In this document: positions 1 to 8,609 of the stretch, in pieces | Layout: each line of letters opens with the position of its first letter | Position numbering within the stretch: position 1 is the first letter of the stretch | Assembly (NCBI RefSeq): GCF_001612945.1 | Contig: NZ_BDBK01000005.1 | Coordinates: 116,199 to 180,198 of the forward strand | Length of the DNA: 64,000 bases | From: Nocardia inohanensis NBRC 100128 | Lineage (GTDB): Bacteria > Actinomycetota > Actinomycetes > Mycobacteriales > Mycobacteriaceae | Direction of reading: 5' to 3' | The notes under the pieces: generated by a model | Database searches by the model: none | The model's input: only the letters and a program-made list of their open reading frames with translations | What the model was told of the DNA's origin: nothing | Made by a program: the position numbers and the translations under genes

Positions 1-626
1 AAAGCCCAGTCGTCCACCCACTTCTGGGTGCTCTGCCCGGAATTCCAGCGCTCGTTGCCGTCGACCGCGCAGCACCAGCGGGTGGAGGTGGTGTGGTTGT
101 TGAGAATGACGCCGATTCCGGCGGTGGTGAGCGCCGCGACGGCCCGGTCGTACACCTCGAGGGGTTTGAGGCCGTTCAGTTCGGGGTTGGCGGTCAAGCC
201 CTCGACCGGACGGGTATCGCTGATCATCTCGTTGGAGAAGGGCAACCGCACGCTGTTGATACCCAGTGCGCGAAAGTCCGCGACTATCTTCGCCATCGGC
301 ACCCGGTCCAGGCCGAGGGCGGCGCGATGCCCGGTCTCCTGCGCGAAATTGTTCGCCGGATCCTCGTCGTCGCCGCTGCCCTGCCAGGTTCCGCTGGCGC
401 CGTGCCAGTTGCCGGATTGCAGTTTCACCCGGTTGCCGGCCGCGTCGACGATGTAGCGTCCGCGAGTGCTCAGCGGCCCTTGCAATCCGGTGGGCTCGGC
501 CTGCGCCGAGGGGCTGAAGCCGATTGCGGGGATGGACAGCAGCCCGGCGACCAGCAGCAGCACGGCGATGACGGGCCACGGTCTACCGGGCGCGAATCCT
601 GATGGGGCTCCGCATATTCGATTCAT
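1..626 (-). CDS. Secreted glycoside hydrolase family 5 (cellulase), partial
   Basis: This is the N-terminal 208 codons of a gene that runs off the left edge. It starts at the ATG at 626. A hydrophobic stretch at about residues 18-43 ending in AQA-E looks like a signal peptide, so the enzyme is exported. The visible part has the early (beta/alpha)8 barrel motifs of GH5 endoglucanases: GNRVKLQSGNWHG, SVRLPFSNEM and, on a following strand, VILNNHTTS. Family knowledge says GH5 enzymes hydrolyse beta-1,4-glucans using two glutamates. Both lie beyond the window, so activity cannot be checked. The nearest other gene is a small hypothetical on the same strand. Family assignment is fairly sure; the substrate is not. 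Confidence 0.8.
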   Translation of the reverse strand, partial: MNRICGAPSGFAPGRPWPVIAVLLLVAGLLSIPAIGFSPSAQAEPTGLQGPLSTRGRYIVDAAGNRVKLQSGNWHGASGTWQGSGDDEDPANNFAQETGHRAALGLDRVPMAKIVADFRALGINSVRLPFSNEMISDTRPVEGLTANPELNGLKPLEVYDRAVAALTTAGIGVILNNHTTSTRWCCAVDGNERWNSGQSTQKWVDDWA

Positions 627-712
627 GGCGAGGTACTGTACGTCGCCGCGGGCCGATCTGAAACATTAGTTGGTCAATTGCCCAGAATGCTCGGAGTTCT
701 CCGCTGTGGCGC

Positions 713-1051
713 TCACTCGCGCAGCGCGGCCGCGGCGATGGCGTATTCCCGGGCGCCGATCTCCGGGCGGCCGGTGGCGAGCAGGCGACGCTCCAAGGCC
801 CGGCCGAGATCGGCACGGCAGCTGTGCTGATTGCCGCGCGAGACCTCGATGGTGCCGCGCTGAATGCGGGCCACCCGCCCGTCGGGCAGATAGAGCACCA
901 GGCCGCGATAGCCGAGGCTGCGATGCAGACGGCCGTCGACCAGGGGCGGGGCGGCGGCGATGCAGGCCAGTACGTCCTGGGCGGCAACGGGATCGAGCCG
1001 CCAGGCGGGATTCGGCCGGGCCGAATACAAATCCAGCTCCACCTCGACCAT
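713..1051 (-). CDS. Hypothetical protein, 112 aa
   Basis: A small open frame on the minus strand with no family I recognise. The frame is open to 1249, but I chose the ATG at 1051 (MVEVELDLYSARPNP) because a GGAG lies seven bases upstream and the longer form would run into the upstream region of the divergent phosphatase gene. The protein is soluble with no signal peptide. It has a two-part look: an acidic N-terminal strand (VEVELDLYSARPNPAWRL), then a short block with YRGLVLYLPDGRVARIQRGTIEV. A C-terminal alanine-rich helix ends it. The N-terminal phrase resembles small proteins common in soil bacteria, but I cannot name a function. The start is moderately supported. Confidence 0.55.
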   Translation of the reverse strand: MVEVELDLYSARPNPAWRLDPVAAQDVLACIAAAPPLVDGRLHRSLGYRGLVLYLPDGRVARIQRGTIEVSRGNQHSCRADLGRALERRLLATGRPEIGAREYAIAAAALRE

Positions 1052-1263
1052 GTCACGACTCCGGGGCGGTAGTTCGGTGGTGATTCCAGAGTACGAGAAT
1101 GACGCGACGCGGTGAACGGCCGGCGGCGCGTCGGCCGCCCAGGTGAACGACGGGCAAACGCAAGGGAATTCGGACATCTCCGCACCCGAAGTGTTATGGG
1201 GTGTTCGTCCGGGGCGCGTCCGGCGTTCACTCCCGCACACGCTCAGCATTCATACCGTTGCGT

Positions 1264-2913
1264 ATGGCCTTGTCACGGCGAGAGTTGTTGCGGCGTGGCG
1301 TTGCCGGATCGGCGGTGGTGCTCGCGGGCACCGCGGCGGTGGGCAGCGCGAGGTTCCGGGCCCCGCACTGGGTGAGCGGCGATCCGTTCACCCTCGGCGT
1401 GGCTTCGGGAGATCCGACCCCGGACGGGGTGGTGTTGTGGACCCGGCTGGCCCCGGATCCGCTCGATCCGGAGGGTTTGGGCGGTATGCCCATGGCCCCG
1501 GTGAGCGTGGATTACGAGGTGGCGCGGGACGACCGATTCCGGCAGGTGGTGGTGCGCGGGAGCGCGGTGGCCACCCATCAACTCGGGCACAGCGTGCATC
1601 CGGAGGTCAGCGGACTGGAGCCGGACACCTGGTACTACTACCGATTCCGGGCGGGGACAGCGGTTTCCCCGATCGGCCGGACCCGGACCGCCCCGCGTGC
1701 CGGGAGCGCCATGGCGCGGATGCGTTTCGCCTTCGCCTCCTGCCAGTCCTGGACCTACGGGTATTTCACCGCCTACGACCATATGGCCGATGAGGACCTG
1801 GATCTGGTGGTGCATCTGGGCGATTACATCTACGAGAGCGCCTGGGTGCGGGGCCGGGAAGGCAGTACGGCACCCGATTTCAGCGGCGAGGCGGTGGATC
1901 TGCGCGGGTATCGGCTGCGGTACGCGCAGGCCAAGGGCGAGAAGCCATTACAGGCCGCGCATGCCGCGTTCCCCTGGCTGGTCACCATGGACGATCACGA
2001 GGTGCACGACAACTGGGCCGGTGAGTACAACGGCCCGAGTTTCGATATCAACAACCTGAAGTGGCTGTTCCGGCGGCGCCGGGCGGCCGCGTTCCAGGCG
2101 TGGTACGAGCATCAGCCGGTGCGGATCGCGCAAATGCCGGACGGGCCGGACATGCTGCTGCACCGGCGTTACGGCTTCGGCGCGCTGGCGGAGATCACCA
2201 TGCTCGACACCCGCCAGTACCGCACCCCGCAGGCGTGCGGGGACGGCAATCAGGTCTACGACTGCGCCGATCGTCTTGCTGCCGATCGCACGATTCTCGG
2301 TGCGCGGCAACGCGATTGGTTACTCGGCGGGCTCACCACCTCGCCCGCGCGCTGGCAGATCCTCGGCAATCAGGTCGCGATGGCGCGCTCCGACTACGAC
2401 ACCGGCCCGCGTGAACTGCTCGGTACCGATGGCTGGGACGGCTATGTCGCCGACCGCAATGCCCTGCTCGGTGCGGCCGCCGCCCGGGGCGCGGGCAACC
2501 TGGTCGTCATCACCGGCGACCGGCACCAGAATTACGCCGCCGACCTCCGCCGCGACTGCGCCGATCTCGAATCACCGGTCGTGGCTTCGGAATTCACCGG
2601 CACTTCGATCAGCAGCGGTGGTGACGGCGCGGACATGTCGCACACCGGCCGCACCCTGCTGGCCGCCAATCCGGATGTCAAGTTCTTCAACGAACAACGC
2701 GGGTACGTGCGGGTCGAGCTCGATCACGAGTTGTGCCGCACCGACTTTCGCGTGATGCCCTACGTACACAAGCCGGGTGCACCCATTCGCACCCGGGCCA
2801 CCTATGTGGTCGAGAACGGCCGCCCCGGCGTCACCGCCGCCGTCCAGCCCGACGCCCCCGAACTCACCACCGCCCCCGTCGCCACCGCCGAACTCGCGTC
2901 CGGCCCGCACTGA
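1264..2913 (+). CDS. phoD: PhoD-family alkaline phosphatase, Tat-exported
   Basis: A secreted metallophosphoesterase that releases phosphate from organic phosphomono- and diesters outside the cell. The chosen start (1264) gives an N-terminus SRRELLRRG followed by a hydrophobic segment, a typical twin-arginine signal, as known for PhoD enzymes that are folded with metal before export. Order of motifs: N-terminal PhoD domain (FTLGVASGDPTPDGVVLWTRL), then the catalytic domain with FAFASCQSW, HLGDYIYE, DDHEVHDNW, ITGDRHQNYA and EFTGTSISSGG. These are the expected metal ligands of the Ca2+/Fe3+ centre. Length of 549 residues is normal for the family. It ends immediately before the stop of the convergent membrane protein gene. 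An upstream start at 1201 is possible but would bury the Tat motif. Confidence 0.9.
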   Translation: MALSRRELLRRGVAGSAVVLAGTAAVGSARFRAPHWVSGDPFTLGVASGDPTPDGVVLWTRLAPDPLDPEGLGGMPMAPVSVDYEVARDDRFRQVVVRGSAVATHQLGHSVHPEVSGLEPDTWYYYRFRAGTAVSPIGRTRTAPRAGSAMARMRFAFASCQSWTYGYFTAYDHMADEDLDLVVHLGDYIYESAWVRGREGSTAPDFSGEAVDLRGYRLRYAQAKGEKPLQAAHAAFPWLVTMDDHEVHDNWAGEYNGPSFDINNLKWLFRRRRAAAFQAWYEHQPVRIAQMPDGPDMLLHRRYGFGALAEITMLDTRQYRTPQACGDGNQVYDCADRLAADRTILGARQRDWLLGGLTTSPARWQILGNQVAMARSDYDTGPRELLGTDGWDGYVADRNALLGAAAARGAGNLVVITGDRHQNYAADLRRDCADLESPVVASEFTGTSISSGGDGADMSHTGRTLLAANPDVKFFNEQRGYVRVELDHELCRTDFRVMPYVHKPGAPIRTRATYVVENGRPGVTAAVQPDAPELTTAPVATAELASGPH

Positions 2914-3588
2914 TCAGCTCACCACCCGCGGCCACGGATAGAAGGCGAGGTGAATGAGCAGAATCACCAAGAGGCCCAACAGGATCGCGGCAATGAAGTG
3001 CGCACGCCGTTCCAGGAACCCGATGGTGCGGAACAACGTCGGAAACGGTACGTCCTTGCCGAAGAACATGGCCAGGATGCTCGGCACCACCACCCACATC
3101 AGCGCGATGAGCCCGTACAGCACATAAGGGCCGAGGTAGGCATCCGCATCCATGGCCCGGTCGGCAGCCGCGAAGAGAATGCCGAATACGTACGTGCCCG
3201 CCGCTGTGAACAAATACCCCGCACCCAACAGCGTGACGGGCCCGTCCGACCGAGTGACGCGTCCGCCCGCCGTAGTCGGCTGCCCCGCCACCACCCGCGG
3301 ACTCGGTTCAGGGTGAAAAAGCAACTGCGGCACCGCGTAATACCCGATCACCACGATCACGAACACCACGACCAGCCGCACCCAGGGATGCTCGGTTTGC
3401 AAATGCCCGATGGTATTGGAGATGGTCGGCCAACTGGCCAGCCCGAACACCGAAGCCAATTCCGGTGCGGCGATAGCCACCCCCGCCAGCCCCCACATCA
3501 GATATCCCCAGAACTCGACCGACCGCCCCGCGGTGACCGGCACGGAGCCTTCACCCCCGGTAGTCGCGCTACCTTCCACCTGCGTCAT
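2914..3588 (-). CDS. Polytopic membrane protein, unknown function
   Basis: About 224 residues with five clear hydrophobic helices, roughly residues 26-50, 74-97, 119-147, 155-178 and 190-213. The N-terminal 20 residues are Thr/Gly/Glu-rich and probably cytoplasmic. No catalytic motif or transporter signature could be seen, so the function is unknown. The start was placed at the ATG at 3588; a GTG at 3603 in the same frame would add five residues, and neither has a convincing ribosome binding site. The gene converges on the phosphatase with no spacer between the two stop codons. The next gene upstream is an XRE regulator on the same strand, 72 bases away. Confidence 0.7.
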   Translation of the reverse strand: MTQVEGSATTGGEGSVPVTAGRSVEFWGYLMWGLAGVAIAAPELASVFGLASWPTISNTIGHLQTEHPWVRLVVVFVIVVIGYYAVPQLLFHPEPSPRVVAGQPTTAGGRVTRSDGPVTLLGAGYLFTAAGTYVFGILFAAADRAMDADAYLGPYVLYGLIALMWVVVPSILAMFFGKDVPFPTLFRTIGFLERRAHFIAAILLGLLVILLIHLAFYPWPRVVS

Positions 3589-3660
3589 GCTGCCGGTATA
3601 CACCCTGAGCAGCGCGGATGCCGGGTAAGCACCAACCCGAAACGACGTTGAGACCGGTAG

Positions 3661-4497
3661 TTATCGGGTTCCCGCCGGCTGCCGCGCCGCCAGATCGGCC
3701 AGCGCTTCCGCAGCCGCCGAACCGGGCGCGGCGGTGTAAACAACCAACAACTGATCCGGATCGCCCTGCAAAGCCAGCGTCTCGTAGCCGAGCTCCAGCG
3801 CCCCTGCGATCGGATGCTGAATCCGCTTCACCCCGTAGGTCTTCTCCTTCACCGGATGCCCCTCCCAGATCCGCCGGAACTCCGCACTCCGCCGCGACAA
3901 TTCGTCGATCATCGCCTTCAGTTTCGGATCGTCAGGATGCAACCCCGCGTCCCGCCGCAAAAATGCCGCAGTCTCCCCCGCCACGGTCTCCCACTCCGGA
4001 TAGAACTCACCGGCCCGCGGATTCAAAAACAGATAAAGCGCCTGATTACGCTCCGCCTCCGGCACCGAAGAAAACCCGGATACCAAGTCCCCCATAGCAT
4101 TCCAAGCAATCACATCCATCCGCCTACCCAACACGAACGCCGGCGCCGTAATCGCATCCAGCACCAACCGCGCCCCCGGCCGCAAAGCATCGGTATAGAC
4201 CCCGGCCGTCCGCGCCGGCCCCACCCCGGACGGCCGAGCCAACGCATACAAATGCGCCCGCTCCGAATCACTCAACCGCAAAGCCCGCGCCACCGCATCA
4301 AGCACCGAATCCGACACATGCGGCCCCCGCCCCTGCTCCAACCGAATGTAGTAATCCACACTCACCCCCGCCAGCTGCGCCACCTCCTCCCGCCGCAACC
4401 CCGGCACCCGCCGCCGCCCATATTCACGCAACCCCGCCTCCCTCGGCTGGATACGAGCACGCCGGGAGCGCAGAAAATCACCGAGATCGGACTGCAT
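3661..4497 (-). CDS. XRE-type regulator with MmyB-like ligand domain
   Basis: A 278-residue transcription factor. The N-terminal 80 residues form an HTH_3-like DNA-binding domain with GLRREEVAQLAGVSVDYYIRLEQGRGPHVS, a hallmark of the MmyB subgroup. It is followed by a C-terminal ligand-binding-like domain of about 170 residues (TAPAFVLGRRMDVIAWNAMGDLVSGF, then FLRRDAGLHPDDPKLKAMIDELSRRSAEFRRIW). Members of this family usually regulate a neighbouring oxidoreductase. None lies adjacent on the same side, so its target is unclear; the five-helix membrane protein just downstream is the nearest candidate. The ATG at 4497 puts the HTH at the normal distance from the N-terminus. Confidence 0.88.
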   Translation of the reverse strand: MQSDLGDFLRSRRARIQPREAGLREYGRRRVPGLRREEVAQLAGVSVDYYIRLEQGRGPHVSDSVLDAVARALRLSDSERAHLYALARPSGVGPARTAGVYTDALRPGARLVLDAITAPAFVLGRRMDVIAWNAMGDLVSGFSSVPEAERNQALYLFLNPRAGEFYPEWETVAGETAAFLRRDAGLHPDDPKLKAMIDELSRRSAEFRRIWEGHPVKEKTYGVKRIQHPIAGALELGYETLALQGDPDQLLVVYTAAPGSAAAEALADLAARQPAGTR

Positions 4498-4625
4498 GGT
4501 CTCCAGCGTAGAGTCCCTGCGCCCCGGCCCTCAGAGCGCGCGCCAGGTCCAGGGCTTCGGCACCAGTCCCCGCAAGCATGCGATCCGATGTCCAGCTTCC
4601 ATCCCCAGCCGCCGGCCGGGCAGTT

Positions 4626-5840
4626 TCAAACCGTGAACAGTTCAGGGGCTGATCGACGTATCTTGCCGAGTGTCTTTTCGACCCGAGCCGATTGAAGCTC
4701 GGACAGGATAGGTAACGCCATGTTCCAGGCTTTGATCGCGCCGGTGTGATCACCGGTCTTCCACCGGGCGATTCCCACATCCCCCAATGTGTTGGCGTAC
4801 ACGCGGCGGTGCACCCCCGGTTCCCACATGGTGGTGGCTAGCTGGTGGTGCGGTTCGGCAGCTGTGTAATCGCCCAGTGCCCGAAATGTTTTCGCGCATT
4901 GGTTGTTGACGGTCGCCTGGTCGCCTCCCCACCAGGCGCACCAGGCCGGAAGTTCAGCGGAGCGCCCGGGAGCGATCCACGGCTCGGCAATCGTCAACGC
5001 GGCCAGCGCTTCCCGCTTGTTGCCCACCTCGGCGTGACAACGTGCCAGGGCCACCGTGAACAGGGCTTGCGTGCCGCCATCGACCTTTCCGCATGCCCGT
5101 CGACACGCTTCCTCCGCGAGATCGATACCGTAGACGCGCTTGCCGATGTCGTTGCCCTGCAACGCGAGTACCCGACACACCCAAGCGTCATGCCCTGGCA
5201 CCCCGGACGCTTCCGCCAAGTGCAGGGCCGAAAGGTAGTAGCGCTGCGCCGCCCCATCCATTCCGGCGTCGTGGGCCTTGAAACCAGCCAGGTACGACAG
5301 TTCTGCGGCAATCGAAAATGCCTGCGCGCGAACCTCGCTCGTAGCGAAGCGAGAACGCAACAAGGTAGCGACGTCGGTGGACAACAGTTCTGCGACAGCG
5401 GTACGGCCGACACCGCCACCCTTGAACTCGTCCAGGTGCTGGAACGCTTCCACTACACGGCGCAGGGCCTGCACTTCCCCCATGCCGACCATGCGTTTGT
5501 CATCGAGATTCGCGAGGCGCTCGATGCCGGCGGCATCGAGCGTGCCCACACCGATCGCGGTAGCCGACAGGGCCGCCGAGTAGACGGCTTTGCGAAGGAA
5601 CGCGCGGCGGTCCACGTCAGCGCGGCCCAATGTCACAACGGTGGTTACCGGGTCGGTGAATTGGCCGCATACCCGTTCGTACCACGTGATCACCTCGGCC
5701 GTCAGGCTGCGCACCCCGGTTTCGTAATGCCCCAACGCTGCCTTGCTGTACGGGACGCGCGCGGCCATCTCACCGAGTGAGTACCCGGCCGCTTCGCGCG
5801 CCTGCCTGAGTTGTGCACCGCCGAACTCGGGGCTGCCCAT
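4626..5840 (-). CDS. XRE-family regulator with TPR-like C-terminal region
   Basis: A 404-residue regulator starting at the ATG at 5840 (MGSPEFGGAQLRQAREAAG). Residues 1-70 form an XRE helix-turn-helix (LRQAREAAGYSLGEMAARVPYSKAALGHYETGVRSLTAEVITWYERVCG). The rest is helical with TPR-like repeats (CRRACGKVDGGTQALFTVALARCHAEVGNKREALAALTIAEPW and GVHRRVYANTLGDVGIARWKTGDHTGAIKAWNMALPIL). Such proteins are abundant in Nocardia and Streptomyces, often beside short genes whose expression they control. It is divergent from the 120-residue gene at 6010, separated by 169 bases, and I infer that it regulates that small gene and the NUDIX gene behind it. The frame continues upstream to 5912, but the HTH spacing argues for 5840. 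Confidence 0.85.
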   Translation of the reverse strand: MGSPEFGGAQLRQAREAAGYSLGEMAARVPYSKAALGHYETGVRSLTAEVITWYERVCGQFTDPVTTVVTLGRADVDRRAFLRKAVYSAALSATAIGVGTLDAAGIERLANLDDKRMVGMGEVQALRRVVEAFQHLDEFKGGGVGRTAVAELLSTDVATLLRSRFATSEVRAQAFSIAAELSYLAGFKAHDAGMDGAAQRYYLSALHLAEASGVPGHDAWVCRVLALQGNDIGKRVYGIDLAEEACRRACGKVDGGTQALFTVALARCHAEVGNKREALAALTIAEPWIAPGRSAELPAWCAWWGGDQATVNNQCAKTFRALGDYTAAEPHHQLATTMWEPGVHRRVYANTLGDVGIARWKTGDHTGAIKAWNMALPILSELQSARVEKTLGKIRRSAPELFTV

Positions 5841-6009
5841 ACCCGAAAAGAGTAGGCCAGCTGTAGACGGCTGTAGACGTTTTCCAGGGTCAGTGTCCGG
5901 CCCCGGCGACAACGCTGGAGAGGGAGGGCCTCACCACCCGGCAGAACCAAACCCTTCGGACGGTTCCCCCGCGGTGAGTTGCCTGCCAGTCCAGGAGAAG
6001 GGGCACACC

Positions 6010-6372
6010 ATGTCTTTCTTGTCGAGACCACCAGCGATCGGATTCCTGCGCCGCGATATTTCCGGCCCCCGTCAACAATTCCATGAGGCGCAGATCCGAA
6101 GAGTGGCAGCCCGATTCGGGTACGACTTGTGCAAAACGCTCGTGTTCGGCCCCGAAACCGACCGCCCCGTCCACCGGCTACGGGTCGCGGTATCACGCAC
6201 CAACGCCGAAGCGGTGTTCACCCCCAGCGCCGCCCACTTCGACGGCGGCACCGTCCCCGCCGATCTGGTGCGGGTCGCCGACGTCGTGACCGTCGATACC
6301 GAAGAGACGTACGCCCGCTACGCCACCGGTCAAGTGCCGGATCAGGGTACACAAGGAGAGCTGATCGAATAG
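6010..6372 (+). CDS. Small conserved protein with resolvase-like features, 120 aa
   Basis: Starts at the ATG at 6010, preceded by a strong GGAGAAGG site about nine bases upstream. The sequence IGFLRRDISGPRQQFHEAQIRRVAARFGYDL resembles the first beta-strand and helix of serine recombinases (a strand, then an Arg-rich helix). The catalytic serine and the rest of the recombinase are missing, so I do not call it an enzyme. The end VVTVDTEETYARYATG is repeated as a fragment 3' of the following NUDIX gene. The gene lies between a divergent XRE/TPR regulator and a NUDIX hydrolase. This three-gene arrangement looks like a recurring actinobacterial cassette. Function is unknown. Confidence 0.7.
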   Translation: MSFLSRPPAIGFLRRDISGPRQQFHEAQIRRVAARFGYDLCKTLVFGPETDRPVHRLRVAVSRTNAEAVFTPSAAHFDGGTVPADLVRVADVVTVDTEETYARYATGQVPDQGTQGELIE

Positions 6373-6497
6373 CAGATAGATATGTGAACAATATTGGGAT
6401 GCAACACCATCCAAGCGACAATGCGTGAACGATCCGGTTCACCGAGCACGTAGAAGTGCCTTTGCCCGGCGCCGAGGCATCTGGGAGGAACCACGGA

Positions 6498-6965
6498 ATG
6501 GCCAGGCATGACTACGAAGACGACCCGAACGCACCCGAACCGAACAGCTTGGTGCCCGCCGCATCCCTAGTAGTAGTGAACGACCGTGGGCAAGTTTTGC
6601 TGCAACGCCGGGTCGACAACGACATGTGGGCGCTCCCCGGTGGCAAGATGGAGCTCGGGGAATCCCTAGCCGAATGCGGCATCCGGGAAACCAAGGAAGA
6701 GACCGGAATCGACATCGAGGTAACCGGCATCGTCGGTACCTACACGAATCCGAAGCACGTCTTCGCCTACGACAACGGCGAAGTGCGGCAAGAGTTTTCG
6801 ATCTGCCTTCTCGGCACCCCGACCGGTGGAGAACTGGCCGTATCCGACGAGTCCCACGAGGTCGCCTGGTTCGATCCGAGCGACATTGATTCACTTCCGA
6901 TGGTGGACAGCATTCGTCGACGTGTGAACGACTGGCGTTCGGAGAGATATCCAGTCGTTCGATAG
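6498..6965 (+). CDS. NUDIX hydrolase
   Basis: A 155-residue NUDIX enzyme that would hydrolyse a nucleoside diphosphate linked to another group. The start at 6498 is set by GGGAGG nine bases upstream. The NUDIX box is complete: GGKMELGESLAECGIRETKEE followed by TGID, with the REXXEE metal ligands intact. Before it is the strand LVVVNDRGQVLLQRRVDNDMWALPGG; after it are FSICLLGTP and the C-terminal EVAWFDPSDIDSLPM. The specific substrate cannot be read from sequence. It follows the small resolvase-like gene by 125 bases in the same direction and was probably co-expressed with it, under the divergent XRE regulator. Confidence 0.9.
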   Translation: MARHDYEDDPNAPEPNSLVPAASLVVVNDRGQVLLQRRVDNDMWALPGGKMELGESLAECGIRETKEETGIDIEVTGIVGTYTNPKHVFAYDNGEVRQEFSICLLGTPTGGELAVSDESHEVAWFDPSDIDSLPMVDSIRRRVNDWRSERYPVVR

Positions 6966-6991
6966 GTGACATTCGGCTTCCTGGTACTCAG

Positions 6992-7108
6992 CCAACGCAG
7001 CAACTCGACGTCATCACCGTGAATCCCGAGGAAACATACGCCCGCCGGCCCGTGCCGCCCCCTCCGGACTCCCCACCATCACCACCCGCCCGAACCCACA
7101 GCGTATAG
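6992..7108 (+). pseudogene. Remnant of a second copy of the small resolvase-like gene
   Basis: Directly after the NUDIX stop, one frame reads QQLDVITVNPEETYARR before turning into a Pro-rich tail and a stop at 7108. VITV-N-PEETYAR matches VVTV-D-TEETYAR near the C-terminus of the small protein at 6010, and the DNA also matches codon by codon. There is no start codon or N-terminal part, so this looks like a decayed tail of a duplicated gene. It is short, so chance or a conserved linker is possible. The rest of the 311-base gap to 7276 shows no gene I recognise. Confidence 0.4.
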
Positions 7109-7276
7109 ATCCCCATGCTCGGAGCAGCGAAGGTATCGACCAAAGACGCAAACCGCGCGCCCCATCATGCATTTCGCCGCCCAGACGCGACCAACCACAC
7201 CCCGCACCGACAGCATCCGACATACATCCTCTTCTGCCGATTATGCGATGCACCCTGGCCCGAGTCCTTCTACTGA

Positions 7277-8500
7277 TCAGCAGTTAGTGGGTGCTGGCTT
7301 GTCGTCGAAGCGGTCAGCCAGGTAGCGGACCGCGGTGTGGCGATTGAGGATCTGCTCGGTGATGTGTTCGGTGAGTGGGTCGCGGACGCTGTAAATCACA
7401 GCACCGTGTGAGCACCATGCGCGCATCGCCGCGTCGGCTTGCCCGACGGGGATGACCGTGTCGAGTTCACCGTGGTAGCTGTACACCGGCGCCACCGGGG
7501 CGGCGGTCCCGAGAGCGTGGCGGGCCAGCGCGGCGGCGGGACCGGGCAGCGCGATCGGGTCGGGAACGTCGATGTATTCATCGAGCCCGCGCATGGAATA
7601 CCGGGTGATCGCGTCCACGCACGAGGTGCGCATGTCCTCCAGCATGCTGCGACCCTGAGCGTTGAGTAGCTGTTCGATACCGGCTTCGGGGTGTTCGGCG
7701 GCGAGCCCGGCGAGCCCGGCGAGCATCAGCCCGCTGAAGAGGTTCCGGTCGAGATTTCGCGCGATGACCGTCGGATCGGCGGGGAGCCCCCCGAGCGCAA
7801 CGCCTTTCACCGGCAGCTCGGGTGCGTAGGTGGGTTGGAGCTGGGCGGCCCATCCGGTGGGCTGTGCGCCGCCCGAATAGCCGTCCAGCGCCCAAGGGTT
7901 CGCCGGGCCGATACCGCCTTCACCGAGCTCGCGCACCGCGCGGATACCGTCGAGCACGATGTGCCCGCCCGATATGCCCGCGGTGAACGCCGCTCGCGGA
8001 CCTTCGTGGTCGGGTATCGCCACCGCCCAGTTCCGGCTCAAGAAGACGCGGGGGTCGCCCGAAGCGGTCGACATCGAGACCGATGGTGCGCAATGCTTTC
8101 CGGCTGAGTCCTGGGCGAACTGCTGGGACACCACGGGCCGCGTGCCGGGGCCGGGCCATGGTGCGGTCGGAACGATCAGGGTGGTGATCGCCATGATCGC
8201 TTCGTCGCGGGTGTCGTTGCTGCGGTAGGAGATCTGCCAGCTCTGAGCGTCGGGAATCTCCTGGCCGTCGAGTATTGGTGGGATCGAGCGTGCTCCGATG
8301 ATTTGGCCCGGTCGCAACGAGGTCAGGTCGGTCGGCGGTCGACGGAACGGGTCCTGTTCCACCGTGGTGATATCGGCGGCGGGTGCATCGGCCGAGGCGA
8401 CCGCGGCCTGGGGCGCTACACCGAGCGCGAGGGCGGCGGTCGCGGCGGCGGCTAACCACCGCGCGGACGAGACACCGAGGACTCGGAGATTGAAACGCAT
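7277..8500 (-). CDS. Secretory lipase, LIP family (first copy)
   Basis: A 407-residue secreted serine hydrolase expected to split triacylglycerols or related esters outside the cell. The ATG at 8500 gives a signal peptide of about 34 residues (ALALGVAPQAAVASA) and has GGAG upstream. Landmarks are the double PPTDL...PGQIIGARSI start of the mature enzyme, a nucleophile elbow GYSGG, an acid at HGELDTVIP, and a C-terminal His region (LTEHITEQ). The single Cys near the end (PAPTNC) and earlier cysteines could form disulfides. A second family member lies at 47947-49173. It is divergent from a TetR gene, with about 110 bases between, and that regulator is the likely controller. Confidence 0.87.
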   Translation of the reverse strand: MRFNLRVLGVSSARWLAAAATAALALGVAPQAAVASADAPAADITTVEQDPFRRPPTDLTSLRPGQIIGARSIPPILDGQEIPDAQSWQISYRSNDTRDEAIMAITTLIVPTAPWPGPGTRPVVSQQFAQDSAGKHCAPSVSMSTASGDPRVFLSRNWAVAIPDHEGPRAAFTAGISGGHIVLDGIRAVRELGEGGIGPANPWALDGYSGGAQPTGWAAQLQPTYAPELPVKGVALGGLPADPTVIARNLDRNLFSGLMLAGLAGLAAEHPEAGIEQLLNAQGRSMLEDMRTSCVDAITRYSMRGLDEYIDVPDPIALPGPAAALARHALGTAAPVAPVYSYHGELDTVIPVGQADAAMRAWCSHGAVIYSVRDPLTEHITEQILNRHTAVRYLADRFDDKPAPTNC

Positions 8501-8609
8501 TATCGAGCCAGCTCCTTCATGTGACCGCTCGGGCGCACCGCATTGTTCGCCCCGGGCCGACACTGAGCGCCTATCGTGACAGTGACTGACATAGTTGGCA
8601 ACTGATACC

